From: Myxococcales bacterium
Lineage (GTDB): Bacteria > Myxococcota_A > Polyangia > Polyangiales > Polyangiaceae
Reading direction: 5' to 3'
NCBI GenBank assembly: GCA_016191785.1
Contig: JACPVJ010000082.1
Span: forward strand, 186,001 to 250,000
DNA: 64,000 bases
In this document: one piece after another, positions 1-8,884 of the stretch
Layout of the letters: every line of letters starts with the position of its first letter
Numbering within the stretch: the stretch's first letter is position 1
The notes under the pieces: model-generated
What the model saw: the letters and a program-made list of their open reading frames with translations, nothing else
Told to the model about the DNA's origin: nothing
Databases searched by the model: none
Translations under genes and position numbers: made by a program

Positions 1-153
1 CGTCGGGAGTGCGGCGAGCAGACCCTGGTTGAAGCCCGGGATCTTCGCGCTGGGCCACGCCTCGAGGACCCCCAGGTCGACCGTCAGGCGAACGACCGGG
101 AAATGCGCGTACAGGCTCGGACCTCGGTAAACCCTGCGCTCGAGAAGTTCCAT
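1..153 (-). CDS. cphA: Cyanophycin synthetase, N-terminal fragment (cut by window edge)
   Basis: The first 51 residues are visible: an ATG start at 153 followed by MELLERRVYRGPSLYAHFPV and, about 30 residues on, the motif AKIPGFNQGLL. This matches the start of cyanophycin synthetase (RGPN near the start, then a conserved KIPGF), the cytosolic enzyme that polymerises Asp and Arg into multi-L-arginyl-poly-L-aspartate. A GAGGG ribosome site lies 5 bases before the ATG and overlaps the cphB stop codon. The gene is last in the iadA-cphB-cphA operon, 8 bases after cphB. The catalytic ATP-grasp and Mur-ligase-like parts lie outside the window, so function rests on the N-terminus and context. Confidence 0.8.
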   Translation of the reverse strand, partial: MELLERRVYRGPSLYAHFPVVRLTVDLGVLEAWPSAKIPGFNQGLLAALPT

Positions 154-161
154 CTGTGCCC

Positions 162-989
162 TCATTCACCATACGGCGTGGCGCGCCGGGACTCGAGATC
201 GAAGGTGCCACCCTCGATCAGCACGTGCAGCCGGACGTTCGTCATGCACACCGGGTGGCCCTGCTTGGCCTCGGCGATCGACGAGTGCGCGAGCTCGGAG
301 GCGTCGACGATGGTGAGCGCGCCGGTGCCCACCACCGTGAGCTTGCGCTCGTGGTCGATGAACGCCGCGGTGTCCTCGTCGAGGCCGATGCCCACCGCAA
401 AAGGGTTGTAGGCGAGCGCGGTCAAGAGGCGCCCCAGCCGATCGCGCTGGCGGAAGTGCTGGTCGATCAAGATGCGATTCGTGAGGCCGAAGCCCGGGAC
501 CAACCCGACCGCGCCGGCGTGAGGCGAGTGGCCCTCGGCGCCGAAGGCGATCATGTGCTCGCTGAGGATCGCCGCACCGGCGCTGGTGCCGCCGACGGCG
601 ACGCCGCGTGCGTTCGCCCGGCGGATCGCCCGCGCCACCGGCGTCCCGCCCAAGATGGTGGTGAGCCGGAGCTGGTTTCCGCCGGTGACGAAGATGCCGT
701 TCGCCGCGTCGATGTAGTCGAGCCACTCGCGCTTCGCCGCGTCTTCGCGGGACGCCAGCGGGAGCGCCTTGGCCTCGTCGGCGCCGAGGTTCTTGAACAG
801 CTTCTCGTAGCGACGCCCGGTGTCGGCGAGCTTCGACGCCGTGGGGATGATCACGATCCGCGAGCCCGCTCCGCCCGCGACGTCGATGAAGCGGCGCAGG
901 ATCTTGGCCGCCCCCTCTTTGTCCTCGGCGCCGCCGATGGGAACGATGAAACCGCGCTTGGTATCACCCTCGATTTTGGCTGGGCTCAT
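162..989 (-). CDS. cphB: Cyanophycinase
   Basis: The 275-residue protein belongs to peptidase family S51. It carries FVTGGNQLR at 100-108 and the nucleophile motif GGTSAGA, with Ser at 136, as in cyanophycinase; the length is typical. There is no signal peptide, so it is the intracellular type. It is an exopeptidase releasing beta-Asp-Arg dipeptides from cyanophycin. It lies 16 bases after iadA and 8 bases before cphA, so synthesis, depolymerisation and dipeptide hydrolysis appear to be co-transcribed. Confidence 0.93.
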   Translation of the reverse strand: MSPAKIEGDTKRGFIVPIGGAEDKEGAAKILRRFIDVAGGAGSRIVIIPTASKLADTGRRYEKLFKNLGADEAKALPLASREDAAKREWLDYIDAANGIFVTGGNQLRLTTILGGTPVARAIRRANARGVAVGGTSAGAAILSEHMIAFGAEGHSPHAGAVGLVPGFGLTNRILIDQHFRQRDRLGRLLTALAYNPFAVGIGLDEDTAAFIDHERKLTVVGTGALTIVDASELAHSSIAEAKQGHPVCMTNVRLHVLIEGGTFDLESRRATPYGE

Positions 990-1005
990 CTGGTGTTGCT
1001 CGTGG

Positions 1006-2196
1006 TCATCGCTCGAAGGTCCCGAGCGAGACGGCCTCGCCGGAGCGGACGAGGAGCCGTCCGCGGGCCATCACCTCGCGTATGCGATGGCTGTCGTCAA
1101 GGACGACGAGATCGGCGTCGGCACCGGCGGCGATCCGGCCCTTCTTCTGGAGGCGCAAGAGCGCCGCGACGTTCGCGGTGAAGACGGGCAGGACCGCCTC
1201 GAGGGCGTGGCCGCGCGTCAAGAGCTCTGCCAGCGTCGCGGCGAGCGCGCCGGGGGAACCGACCTCCATCGCGAGCAGCCGGCCGCCTGCGTCGAACGTG
1301 GGGAGGCAGCCGCCGCCATCGGAGCTCACCGTCAATCGATCGCGCGGGGCATCGGAGCGCAGGTACTCGACGATGGCATCGGCGGCCGTGAGCGCGTCTT
1401 CCCCTTCGGCGACGGGAAACGCGGTCACGTCGATGGTGCAGCCGCGCCGCGCGAGCTCGAGCGCCTCGGCGAACAGGCGCCGCTTCCGATTCACGTGGGT
1501 CGGGTAGAGCACGCGCGGCGGAAGCTCGGTCTCGTCCAGCAGGCGGCGGACGAGCTCGAGCCCCCGTGGACCATCCCCCAGGTGCAGGTGCAAGACACCG
1601 GCCTTGCCGCTCATCATGCCGCCGACGTGACAGTCCGCGGCGAGGCGAGCGACCTCGTCGAACGTGGGCTGCGACGAGCGGTGGTCGCTGATCGCGACCT
1701 CGCCCAGGCCGATGATCGGATCGACGAAGACGATGTCCGAGCGCACGCTGCCGGTCAGCGTGATGGGGGGGACCTCGTAGCTTCCGGTCCAGCACCAGGC
1801 CGAGAGACCCTCGTCGCGCAACGCAAGCGTCGAGGCCACCAGCCCGGCGACCGCCCGTGTCGTGCCGTCGGTGCCGAGGACACCGACCACGCTGGTCACG
1901 CCTGCGCGACTGAGCTCGCCGAAGAGCACGCCTGGGACCCGGGACGACGGACCCGACTCGCCCCCCCCGCCGGTGAGGTGCACGTGGGGGTCGATCAACC
2001 CCGGGATCAGCCGCGCGCCGCCGAGGTCGAAGACCTGGCACAGGCCCGGGGGAAGTTCGCTGAAGGCGGGCTCGATCGCGAGGATCGCGCCGCCTCCGAC
2101 CAGCACCTGGCAACGGCCCCGCGGCTCGGGCGCGAAGACCTCGGCGTTCCTGAGCAGGGTGAGCGGTGGTGACGACACCACGGCTTCGTAGATCAC
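1006..2196 (-). CDS. iadA: Isoaspartyl dipeptidase (beta-aspartyl peptidase)
   Basis: The 396-residue amidohydrolase has HVH at 71-73 followed by LTGGGGE, His in LHLHLGDG (about 205), PTHVNR (His 234) and SSDGGG (Asp 293), the IadA pattern. It should split beta-Asp-Arg, the cyanophycinase product, into Asp and Arg. The segment GLGEVAISDHRS has Glu 166 where E. coli IadA has the carboxylated metal-bridging Lys (GVKCAISDHRS, from memory). I chose a GTG at 2196 because upstream in-frame sequence does not look like protein and the family is about 390 residues; GTG codons at 2181 and 2178 are alternatives. It is the first gene of the cyanophycin operon and is divergent from the DUF1877 gene. Confidence 0.92.
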   Translation of the reverse strand: MIYEAVVSSPPLTLLRNAEVFAPEPRGRCQVLVGGGAILAIEPAFSELPPGLCQVFDLGGARLIPGLIDPHVHLTGGGGESGPSSRVPGVLFGELSRAGVTSVVGVLGTDGTTRAVAGLVASTLALRDEGLSAWCWTGSYEVPPITLTGSVRSDIVFVDPIIGLGEVAISDHRSSQPTFDEVARLAADCHVGGMMSGKAGVLHLHLGDGPRGLELVRRLLDETELPPRVLYPTHVNRKRRLFAEALELARRGCTIDVTAFPVAEGEDALTAADAIVEYLRSDAPRDRLTVSSDGGGCLPTFDAGGRLLAMEVGSPGALAATLAELLTRGHALEAVLPVFTANVAALLRLQKKGRIAAGADADLVVLDDSHRIREVMARGRLLVRSGEAVSLGTFER

Positions 2197-2308
2197 CGCC
2201 GCCGGTGCCGCGACTCGAATCGACGCCGACCCGACTCGGAGGGCCGCTTCCCGCCGTGCACGACTTGCCTGGCCACGCGCCGCGCAGTATGCGAAAGGAC
2301 ACGCCCTC

Positions 2309-2842
2309 ATGGGAATGACCGGCCTCCTCTTCGCCGTCTCGGTGAAGCGCAAAGCGATGCTCGATCAAGAGCCCGAGCTCTTGGTGGACGTGATCGAGGC
2401 GCGCCGCGAGCAGACGATTCCGGGTCTACTCGACCTGGACCAAGCGTGGCACGCGCTGGACGTCATCTTGGGGGGCGCCGACGGGGGCGAGCTCGGCGAC
2501 GCCATCGTGGCGCGGAAAGGGCGGCACTTCGGCCCCAACGTCTCGTTCGGCCGTGGCCGCCTCTTGGCCCCGAAGCGCGTGGTCGCGGTGTCCCGCGCCC
2601 TCGACGCCCTCGACGCGGGCTTCGTGTCCGAGCACTACGGCCGCCTGACCGGCGTCGAGGTCCACGGCGGCTACGGCCCCAAGCCGCGGGGCCCTGCCGA
2701 ATACGCGGACGAGCTGGGTGCGCTGGCAAACGCCGACACCCTCGACGAGGTCGAAGAGCTCGGGAAGCGCTTCGAGCTCCTCCGAGAGTTCTACCGCCGG
2801 GCTGCGCAGCAAGGCGACTCGGTGCTCGCGATCGTCGTCTGA
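2309..2842 (+). CDS. DUF1877 family protein
   Basis: The 177-residue protein starts MGMTGLLFAVS and continues with LDLDQAWHALDVILGG, the hallmark of the YfbM-like DUF1877 family. It has no signal peptide or membrane segment and is probably cytosolic. The family has no established biochemical role. It is divergent from iadA and convergent with the glycosidase-like lipoprotein downstream. Confidence 0.85.
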   Translation: MGMTGLLFAVSVKRKAMLDQEPELLVDVIEARREQTIPGLLDLDQAWHALDVILGGADGGELGDAIVARKGRHFGPNVSFGRGRLLAPKRVVAVSRALDALDAGFVSEHYGRLTGVEVHGGYGPKPRGPAEYADELGALANADTLDEVEELGKRFELLREFYRRAAQQGDSVLAIVV

Positions 2843-2863
2843 CGCAGGGGCTGACCCGTCGCC

Positions 2864-4387
2864 CTACTTTGCAGCGCCCTTGATGAAGCGCGCCTCGGCC
2901 CCCGAGAGCGTGAGCGTCTCGCCCACTCCCAGCGTGTGACTCGACACGACCGCGCCGCTCGAGAGGTCGATCACGTCGAAGCTCTGCGCCACACGCGCTT
3001 CGAGGATGACGTGAGCCTTGATGCCGATGGGCAACATCACGAAGCTCTTGCCGCTGACGGCGGCGTACGCCGCGACGACGCCGCTCTCGGGCGCACCGAG
3101 CTCCGGCCAGGTCAGGTCGGGTTTGGCCTGGCCGCCCTCTTCGGCCCAGATGCGCAGCGGGGCATCGGCGGCCTTCGGATCCTTCGGGGTCCACGACGCC
3201 AGGTCGCTCGGAAGGTAGCTCGCCAGAGCGCCGAAGGCGTCCGCGCCGGCCATCTCCCACAGGTCGCTGTCGCCGCGGACACCAGCGCCGGTGTGGAAGA
3301 CGTGTAGCGGCAGGCCGGCCAGGTGGGTCATCACCGCGCCGGCGACGAGCTTCTGCGGATCGTTCTCGGTGGAGACCGACGCACCCGGACCGATCGGCTC
3401 GTTGTTGCTGGCCACCGGCACCCCAGCGCAACCGTGAACCCACCACGGCTGCCAGACCGGGCGCCAGTGACCGTCTTTTTGGCCGACGTCGCGATCGAAG
3501 TGCAGCGTCGCCAGGTTGGCGATGCCGCCCGCGTAGAGCGCCTGGGTCGCCGGGCAGCTGGTCGGATCCGGCGCGGACGCGGCGACCAGGATATCGGTCG
3601 CGTCGTTCAGGTATTGCGTCAGCGTGCGCAGCTCGGCCAGCCCGGTCGCGCCTTCGAAGCCGTTCTGCCAGGCTTCGTTGGCCAGCTCGAAGTGGATGAT
3701 CTTGCGGGCGCGGCTCTGCGACATGGCCACGAAGCGATCGACCAGCGCCTTCCGATCGCTCGAGCTGGGGATGTTCTTCTGACCGTCTCCGATCAGCGTC
3801 CATTCGATGCGCAGCCCGTACTTGTCGTAGCAGAGGTCGGTGAGCCCGGCGATCACCTGATCGTAGTCGGCCCAGTGCCAGTCGATCTCGCGACCGTCCC
3901 AGTAGTCCGCAGCGCCATAGTCGCCCACCACACCGAGCGCCCGGATGAAATGGAAGCCGTGCTTCGCGATGAAGTCGAGGTTCTGCTCCAGTCGCGGCCG
4001 GTCGTGTTTGTAGCCCCACGCCGCCCACATCAAGGTCGTGCCGAGCGCGTTGAACCGCCCCTGGTCATCGCTCAGGCTGTGGCCATCGAGCTTCACCGGA
4101 CCGGTGCGCTTACCCGAGAAGCCGCCGCTGCCGCCGGCTCCGCTGCCGCCCGAGCCGCCCCCGGCACCGCCGCTGCCCCCGGCACCCCCACAGCCGAAGC
4201 AGGCCTCGAAGCCCTTGCCGTCGGCCCGGCAGATCTGCGCGCCCTGCCCCCCGCCGGGGCACGCGCAAGCGCGCTGCTCGCCCACGACGCACGCCGAATC
4301 GCCGCCGCCGCCCGATGCATCGCCGTCGCCGCACGCGACGAGCGTGAGGGGCCAGAGCAGCCAGAGTCGAGCGCGCGTGGGGCTCAC
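2864..4387 (-). CDS. Glycosidase-like lipoprotein with Gly-rich linker
   Basis: The signal peptide VSPTRARLWLLWPLTLVAC ends at a lipobox Cys. A Cys-containing stretch and a Gly/Ser linker (about residues 60-95) follow, then a domain of roughly 400 residues resembling a clan A glycoside hydrolase. IIHFELANEAWQNGF is placed like the acid/base Asn-Glu after strand 4, but I cannot name a GH family. The GTG start at 4387 is preferred: it gives a compact signal peptide and sits 7 bases after TAACCT, a -10-like hexamer. An ATG at 4435 overlapping the upstream stop (ATGA) is the alternative and would imply translational coupling. Likely exported and membrane-anchored. Confidence 0.8.
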   Translation of the reverse strand: MSPTRARLWLLWPLTLVACGDGDASGGGGDSACVVGEQRACACPGGGQGAQICRADGKGFEACFGCGGAGGSGGAGGGSGGSGAGGSGGFSGKRTGPVKLDGHSLSDDQGRFNALGTTLMWAAWGYKHDRPRLEQNLDFIAKHGFHFIRALGVVGDYGAADYWDGREIDWHWADYDQVIAGLTDLCYDKYGLRIEWTLIGDGQKNIPSSSDRKALVDRFVAMSQSRARKIIHFELANEAWQNGFEGATGLAELRTLTQYLNDATDILVAASAPDPTSCPATQALYAGGIANLATLHFDRDVGQKDGHWRPVWQPWWVHGCAGVPVASNNEPIGPGASVSTENDPQKLVAGAVMTHLAGLPLHVFHTGAGVRGDSDLWEMAGADAFGALASYLPSDLASWTPKDPKAADAPLRIWAEEGGQAKPDLTWPELGAPESGVVAAYAAVSGKSFVMLPIGIKAHVILEARVAQSFDVIDLSSGAVVSSHTLGVGETLTLSGAEARFIKGAAK

Positions 4388-4431
4388 CCGCGCGAGGTTA
4401 CCCGAGTTCGCGGCGGGCTGGGCAGGGCAGC

Positions 4432-5760
4432 TCATCGCGGCGCGCGGAGCACCCCCACGCCGGGAAACACCCAGTAGGCGTGGGTCGCATCGACCGCGAC
4501 GTTGGTGTTCGGAGCGAGCGCACCCGCGAGCAAGGTCGAGCCCGCCGGAGCGTGCCTCCAGAGCTCTGCGGGCGGCGACAGCCCGACCCAGACTTGGCCA
4601 GCGTCGACGTGCAGATCGGACGCCTGCCGCGACAGCGTCGCTACCGCCTGGAGCGGACCGCCTGCAGTCGAGACTCGCACGATCCGTTGCCCGAGCGCGT
4701 CGGCGGCGTAGAGAAACCCGCCGCTCACGGCCAGACGGCTCGGGTCGAACGGGCCGGAGGCGAGGAGCTGCGGGCCTTGCGCGGCCGACGGGAAGCCGAA
4801 GAGCCGACCCGGCGAAGCAACTCCGACGTAGAGCGCCCCGCCCTGGGTCGAGATGGCTCCGAGCCGACCGGCGGTTTCCCAGAGAACCTGCTTCCCCGGC
4901 GGCGCGATGGCGTGGCGCGTGACGCGAACGAACGCCGGCACGGCGGCCTCGGTCGCATCGGCGTCGGCGTCGGCTTCCGCGGTCGCGTCGTCGATCGATG
5001 CGTCCCAGGACGTGGAACCGGGGATTTCCTCGGCGACGTAGAGATGGGTCGCGTCGCTAACCCAACGCGCCGGATAAATGCCCCCGACGGACTTTTCGGG
5101 TAGCACGTTCTTGGTGTCGAGAACCCGGATCCAACCGTCGTCGCCGAAGACCACGATACTGGCGTGCACTTCGATTTGGCTCACCGCGTCGCTGAGAAAG
5201 GTCAAGTGCTGGTAGGCACCAGCGGTGGGTGCGAACCCCAAGTGCTGAAAGGCACCGCGCGTCGCGTAGTAGATCCCCTCCGCGTCCACCGCGAACGCCG
5301 TGATCTCGGTCTCCGGCATCGCGAACGCGACCTCGGGCTCGAGGCAGGAGCCGTGCTCGCACGCGGGCTCGCCGCAGGCGTGGCCGCACGCTCCGCAGTG
5401 AACGGAGTCGTCGGTGATCTCGGTCTCGCAGCCGTCGCTCACGAGGTCGGAGTTGCAGTCGGCCCGGCCGACCACGCACCCGACTGCGACGCAGCCCCCG
5501 TCGGCGCCAAGCGCGCTCTGTACCCCGGCGTCGACCCCACACAGGCTCGCGTCTGGGTCAGCGCCGCCCGATCCACCGTACCCGCCGTACCCGCCGTGCC
5601 CAGCGTACCCGCCGTACCCGCCGTACCCGGCGTACCCGCCGGAGTCGGGCCCGGTGAGTGCGGGGGCGCACCCGCTGTTGTCCGGCTCATCTGGCTCGCA
5701 CATGCCGCACGTGCAGCCCACGGCTACCAGGGCCGAGAACATGAGCGCTGCCTCCCGCAT
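4432..5760 (-). CDS. Cys-rich lipoprotein with beta-propeller-like repeats
   Basis: The 442-residue protein starts MREAALMFSALVAVGCTCG, a lipoprotein signal with lipobox Cys 16. A Gly/Tyr repeat (GYGGYGGY type, residues about 40-63) follows, then a Cys-rich motif of the form DCNSDLVSDGCE...HCGACGHAC seen in many myxobacterial surface proteins, then short repeats such as GIYYATRG, THLYVAEE and GALYVGVA typical of a propeller. Probable ligand-binding or scaffold role; no enzyme motif seen. TACACT lies 9 bases upstream of the ATG. Its stop overlaps the longer start of the next gene, so the pair is probably one operon. Confidence 0.82.
   Translation of the reverse strand: MREAALMFSALVAVGCTCGMCEPDEPDNSGCAPALTGPDSGGYAGYGGYGGYAGHGGYGGYGGSGGADPDASLCGVDAGVQSALGADGGCVAVGCVVGRADCNSDLVSDGCETEITDDSVHCGACGHACGEPACEHGSCLEPEVAFAMPETEITAFAVDAEGIYYATRGAFQHLGFAPTAGAYQHLTFLSDAVSQIEVHASIVVFGDDGWIRVLDTKNVLPEKSVGGIYPARWVSDATHLYVAEEIPGSTSWDASIDDATAEADADADATEAAVPAFVRVTRHAIAPPGKQVLWETAGRLGAISTQGGALYVGVASPGRLFGFPSAAQGPQLLASGPFDPSRLAVSGGFLYAADALGQRIVRVSTAGGPLQAVATLSRQASDLHVDAGQVWVGLSPPAELWRHAPAGSTLLAGALAPNTNVAVDATHAYWVFPGVGVLRAPR
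5577..5642. repeat. Nine-base tandem repeat coding Gly-Tyr-Gly
   Basis: About seven imperfect copies of a 9-base unit (forward form approximately CCGTACCCG) lie inside the Cys-rich lipoprotein gene. They encode the GGY repeats between the lipobox and the folded part. The repeat is in frame and can expand or contract without breaking the gene. Confidence 0.75.
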
Positions 5761-5788
5761 CCCCGGCACAGTGTAGCAGCGCGGGCGC

Positions 5789-6625
5789 TCAGCGCTCGGC
5801 TGGATCCTGTCGAAAGTACTCGACCAGGTGAGCGTAGAGATCGGGCTCGCGCCGACGGAGCTCGGTGGGTTTCTCGAAAAAGGCTTCGACGGCCACCGCG
5901 AACAGCTCGGCCTCGTTCGTGCCGGCGTAGGCGCGCAGCGCTCCGCCCGATCGCCTGCGGCGCGCCGCAAGTCGCCGAGCCATCAGCTCGACCCAGGGCG
6001 CCGTGGCGACCCACTCCAGATCGCCGGGCACCCCGTCGGCGCGACCGTCGGCGAAGTCGATCACGTGAGCTAGCTCGTGCAAGCCCACGTTGTGACCGTC
6101 GGCACGCGAGAACCCGAGCCGGAGCTCACGCTGCGAGAACAAGATCGGACCTTGCGCGTGGACCATGCCCGCAATGTTCGCGCCGGTCGCGATCCGGTAG
6201 CTCTCGTCGAAAGCCCGCGGGTAGACCACGATGTCGCGCAAGGTCGGCCACTCGAACTCGGGTAAGGCGTGGCAAAGCATCGCCGCGGACGCGGCGATCA
6301 GGAGCCGCGTCTCGTCGTCCAAGGTGGCGCCGCGATCGGCGAAGATGCGCTGCTCGGCGAGGAAGATGCGCACGTCGTCTTCGAACCGGCGGCGACCCTC
6401 GGGCCCGAGACCACGGTAGAACGCGACCCGACGCTCGAGGATCTCGCTCCAGCGCTCGGGGAACGGCGCCTTCAGCAAGCGCCGGCGGCGGCGGTACTTG
6501 CGGGTGGCCACAAGGTAAACCGCGCCCCCGAGTGCCGGGCCCACGACCGCGGCGACCGGCGAGTGGATCACCGCGGCGGCGAGGCCCACCACCAGCGCAA
6601 CCGCAACGGCGGTGGCGCGAAGCAT
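5789..6625 (-). CDS. MtfA-family zinc peptidase, membrane-anchored
   Basis: The 278-residue protein has a hydrophobic N-terminus (residues about 3-42, one or two membrane segments), a basic patch RKYRRRRR and then an MtfA-like domain. HELAH at 183-187 is the gluzincin site; NEAELFAVAVEAFFEKP near 238 supplies the downstream Glu and is characteristic of MtfA. E. coli MtfA is a soluble aminopeptidase that titrates the Mlc repressor; the membrane anchor here is unlike it. I chose ATG 6625 over GTG 6655. It is divergent from the PlsC-like gene. Confidence 0.87.
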   Translation of the reverse strand: MLRATAVAVALVVGLAAAVIHSPVAAVVGPALGGAVYLVATRKYRRRRRLLKAPFPERWSEILERRVAFYRGLGPEGRRRFEDDVRIFLAEQRIFADRGATLDDETRLLIAASAAMLCHALPEFEWPTLRDIVVYPRAFDESYRIATGANIAGMVHAQGPILFSQRELRLGFSRADGHNVGLHELAHVIDFADGRADGVPGDLEWVATAPWVELMARRLAARRRRSGGALRAYAGTNEAELFAVAVEAFFEKPTELRRREPDLYAHLVEYFRQDPAER

Positions 6626-6736
6626 GGAAGTGGTGCGCGGGGGCCAACTCTGCACGCGACGACCCGGCTATCAAAGCGCATTTTCGAGCGCGTTTGTCCC
6701 GGTCTCGGCCTAGGCTCTCGCCCCCGGACCCCGACC

Positions 6737-7489
6737 GTGCGGAACACCCGAGCAGAACACACCTCCGTCGGGCTGCAAAAGGCCCTGGGCTGGCTGGCGC
6801 TGCCCTGGCTGGCGGCTCCCGCGATCTTCTACATGCGCGTGGTCCGCCGAAACCGCGTCGAGAACCTGCGCGAGGTCCGACGCCGGTTCCGCGAGATCGC
6901 CGCCGAGGATCGCCCGCTCTTGATCTGCGTCAATCACCTGACGATGGTCGACTCGTTCTTCGTGCACTGGGCGCTGTCGTCGCAGCTCGACTACGTCTTG
7001 CACTACCGGCGCTTCGCTTGGAACGTCCCGGCCACCGAGAACTTCCAGCGCGGCGTCCTGCTCAGACTGATGTCGTATCTCGGCAAGACGGTGCCCATCG
7101 ATCGCGCCGGCAGCCCCACGCACCATCGCGCCGTGCTCACCCAGCTGGCCGAGCTGCTGCGCGCGGGGGACTTCGTGACGATCTTCCCCGAGGGCGGGCG
7201 CAGCCGCAGCGGCCGGGTCCAAGTGCGCGACGTGGCGTACGGCGTCGGGCGCATCTTGAAGGACGTCCCCGAGGCGCGCGTGCTGTGCGTCTATCTGCGG
7301 GCCGAGGGGCAGGACAGCTGGGGGTTTCAACCGCCCCGCGGGGACCGGATCCACGTCGGCCTCGAGCTGATCGAGCCGAAGACCGAGCACCGCGGGCTGC
7401 GCGCCTCACGCGACCTGTCCCGACAAGTCATCGAACAGCTGAAGCGAATGGAAGACCGGTACTTCGCCGAGCGCGAGCGCAGCGACTGA
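6737..7489 (+). CDS. 1-acyl-glycerol-3-phosphate acyltransferase-like (PlsC family)
   Basis: The 250-residue protein has one hydrophobic segment (residues about 15-33), the acyltransferase motif NHLTMVD at 66-72 (NHX4D) and FPEGGRS at 150-156. These are the catalytic His/Asp and phosphate-binding motifs of the PlsC superfamily, which acylates lysophosphatidic acid or similar lipids at the cytoplasmic membrane. The GTG at 6737 was chosen because it keeps the hydrophobic anchor; TAGGCT lies 20 bases upstream. The exact acceptor lipid cannot be told. Its stop directly abuts that of the convergent gene. Confidence 0.88.
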   Translation: MRNTRAEHTSVGLQKALGWLALPWLAAPAIFYMRVVRRNRVENLREVRRRFREIAAEDRPLLICVNHLTMVDSFFVHWALSSQLDYVLHYRRFAWNVPATENFQRGVLLRLMSYLGKTVPIDRAGSPTHHRAVLTQLAELLRAGDFVTIFPEGGRSRSGRVQVRDVAYGVGRILKDVPEARVLCVYLRAEGQDSWGFQPPRGDRIHVGLELIEPKTEHRGLRASRDLSRQVIEQLKRMEDRYFAERERSD

Positions 7490-8749
7490 TCAATACCAGA
7501 CCGCGCCGACCCCGGCGGACGCGAGCCAGGGCAGGTCGTCCTTCACCCGGGGCAGCAGCAGCGCGCTGACGCGGATCTGCGGTTGTGAGCCCGCCCCTGC
7601 CTCGATCTTGGCGATGTCCGCCGAGAGCTCGATGCCGCCGTAGTTGAAGCTGGACTGGGTCGCGTCCTCTTTTTCGCCGACCTTCAGCGAGAAGATCATG
7701 GCCGGCGAGTAGGCCACCCCCAAGACCACGCCGCGCCAGAGCGTGGGCAGCCGGAAGTCGCCGAAGCCGAAGTGCACGCCGAGCTGGAACGGCAACACGC
7801 CGTACAGGTAAGCGAGGTTGTCGTACTTCGGATCGCGGGACGTGACCTGACCGTTGTGAGTGCGATAGCTGTATTCGAGGGGCGGCCGCACGTAGAGCCC
7901 GCTCAGATCGAGGCGCAAGCCCGCGCGAACCGCCGCCCACGAGGTCGAGCCGCTCGCCGGCTCGGGCAGAGGCAAGTACATCACCGAGAGGTCGAGCCCC
8001 ACCCCCAAGCCCACGCCGTAGGTCGTCGCCTTGCCGATGTCGAGATCACCCGTCTCGGGGTTTTGGCTCGCGAACGGGGTGTTCGGAATGATGAGTCCGG
8101 TGGCTTGCGCGTGCGCGCCGTAACTGACCCGCAGGCCGCCGCGATCCTTCCAGGCCTGCGCGAGCGCCTTGGGATCTCCGAAGTCCGGCTCGTCGTCCTT
8201 CTTCGGTCGCTTCAGGATGAACCCGGCCGAGATCCCCTCGGCGCGGGGCGCGGCGGCAGGCGGCGCGGCGGCCGGTGCCGCGGTGCTCTTCTTGCCGACC
8301 AAGAGCTCGCGCACCGCGGCCAGCGCGGCGTCGGCGGTTTGGACGAGCTTCTCCTTGGCGTCGCCGTCGGTGACGACCAGCACCCTCACTCCACCGTCGC
8401 CCTTCGCGACGCGCACCAGCACCGAGGCACCCACCGCCTTGCGCACCCCGTCCAGCGGGCCTGCGTCCGCAACCACGCGACCTTCGTGCATCGCGCCGCT
8501 CTGCTCGGCAGCGGCCTTGGTGTCGGCCTTGCCGTCTGGCGTGTACCCTCGTTCGCGACAGACGTCGTAGATCTTGGCGCGCAGCTTGGCGTTCTCGGTC
8601 TCGTCCTCGAACGCGTCGGCGACGACCACCGCTGTCTTCTGAGCCTGAGCTGCCGGCGCGAGCGCCGGCGCTGACTCCGCTTGCGCGTGCGCGCGCCCTG
8701 CGGCCAAGACCAAGACCACCACCATCGAAAGCCTCTGCGCAAAAGCCAT
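7490..8749 (-). CDS. Exported outer-membrane-type protein of unknown function
   Basis: The 419-residue protein begins with a signal peptide (MAFAQRLSMVVVLVLAAG, cleavage near AHAQA). Residues about 35-145 form a soluble alpha/beta region, followed by an Ala/Pro linker and a C-terminal half with alternating, Gly- and aromatic-rich strands (GLRVSYGAHAQAT, YGVGLGVGLDLSVMYLPL) that suggests a beta-barrel. It ends GVGAVWY, an aromatic terminus typical of outer-membrane barrels. No enzyme motif seen. Confidence 0.8.
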   Translation of the reverse strand: MAFAQRLSMVVVLVLAAGRAHAQAESAPALAPAAQAQKTAVVVADAFEDETENAKLRAKIYDVCRERGYTPDGKADTKAAAEQSGAMHEGRVVADAGPLDGVRKAVGASVLVRVAKGDGGVRVLVVTDGDAKEKLVQTADAALAAVRELLVGKKSTAAPAAAPPAAAPRAEGISAGFILKRPKKDDEPDFGDPKALAQAWKDRGGLRVSYGAHAQATGLIIPNTPFASQNPETGDLDIGKATTYGVGLGVGLDLSVMYLPLPEPASGSTSWAAVRAGLRLDLSGLYVRPPLEYSYRTHNGQVTSRDPKYDNLAYLYGVLPFQLGVHFGFGDFRLPTLWRGVVLGVAYSPAMIFSLKVGEKEDATQSSFNYGGIELSADIAKIEAGAGSQPQIRVSALLLPRVKDDLPWLASAGVGAVWY

Positions 8750-8884
8750 GGCGAGGTCGATGGTGCCACCGACTCCGGGGTGCCGGGGCGCCTAAATGCG
8801 GACGAGGTACGCCGACGTGCGACACCGAGCCTGGTTGGACAGCAGGACCGCAGGTCGGTACCTTTGGGCACGGAGGTCCCGGGA

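Noticed and set aside
5164..7569. 801-residue open frame on the plus strand
   Set aside because: It runs antisense across three genes with recognisable families and is Arg/Pro/Ala-rich, the usual result of GC-rich codon bias in the opposite frame.
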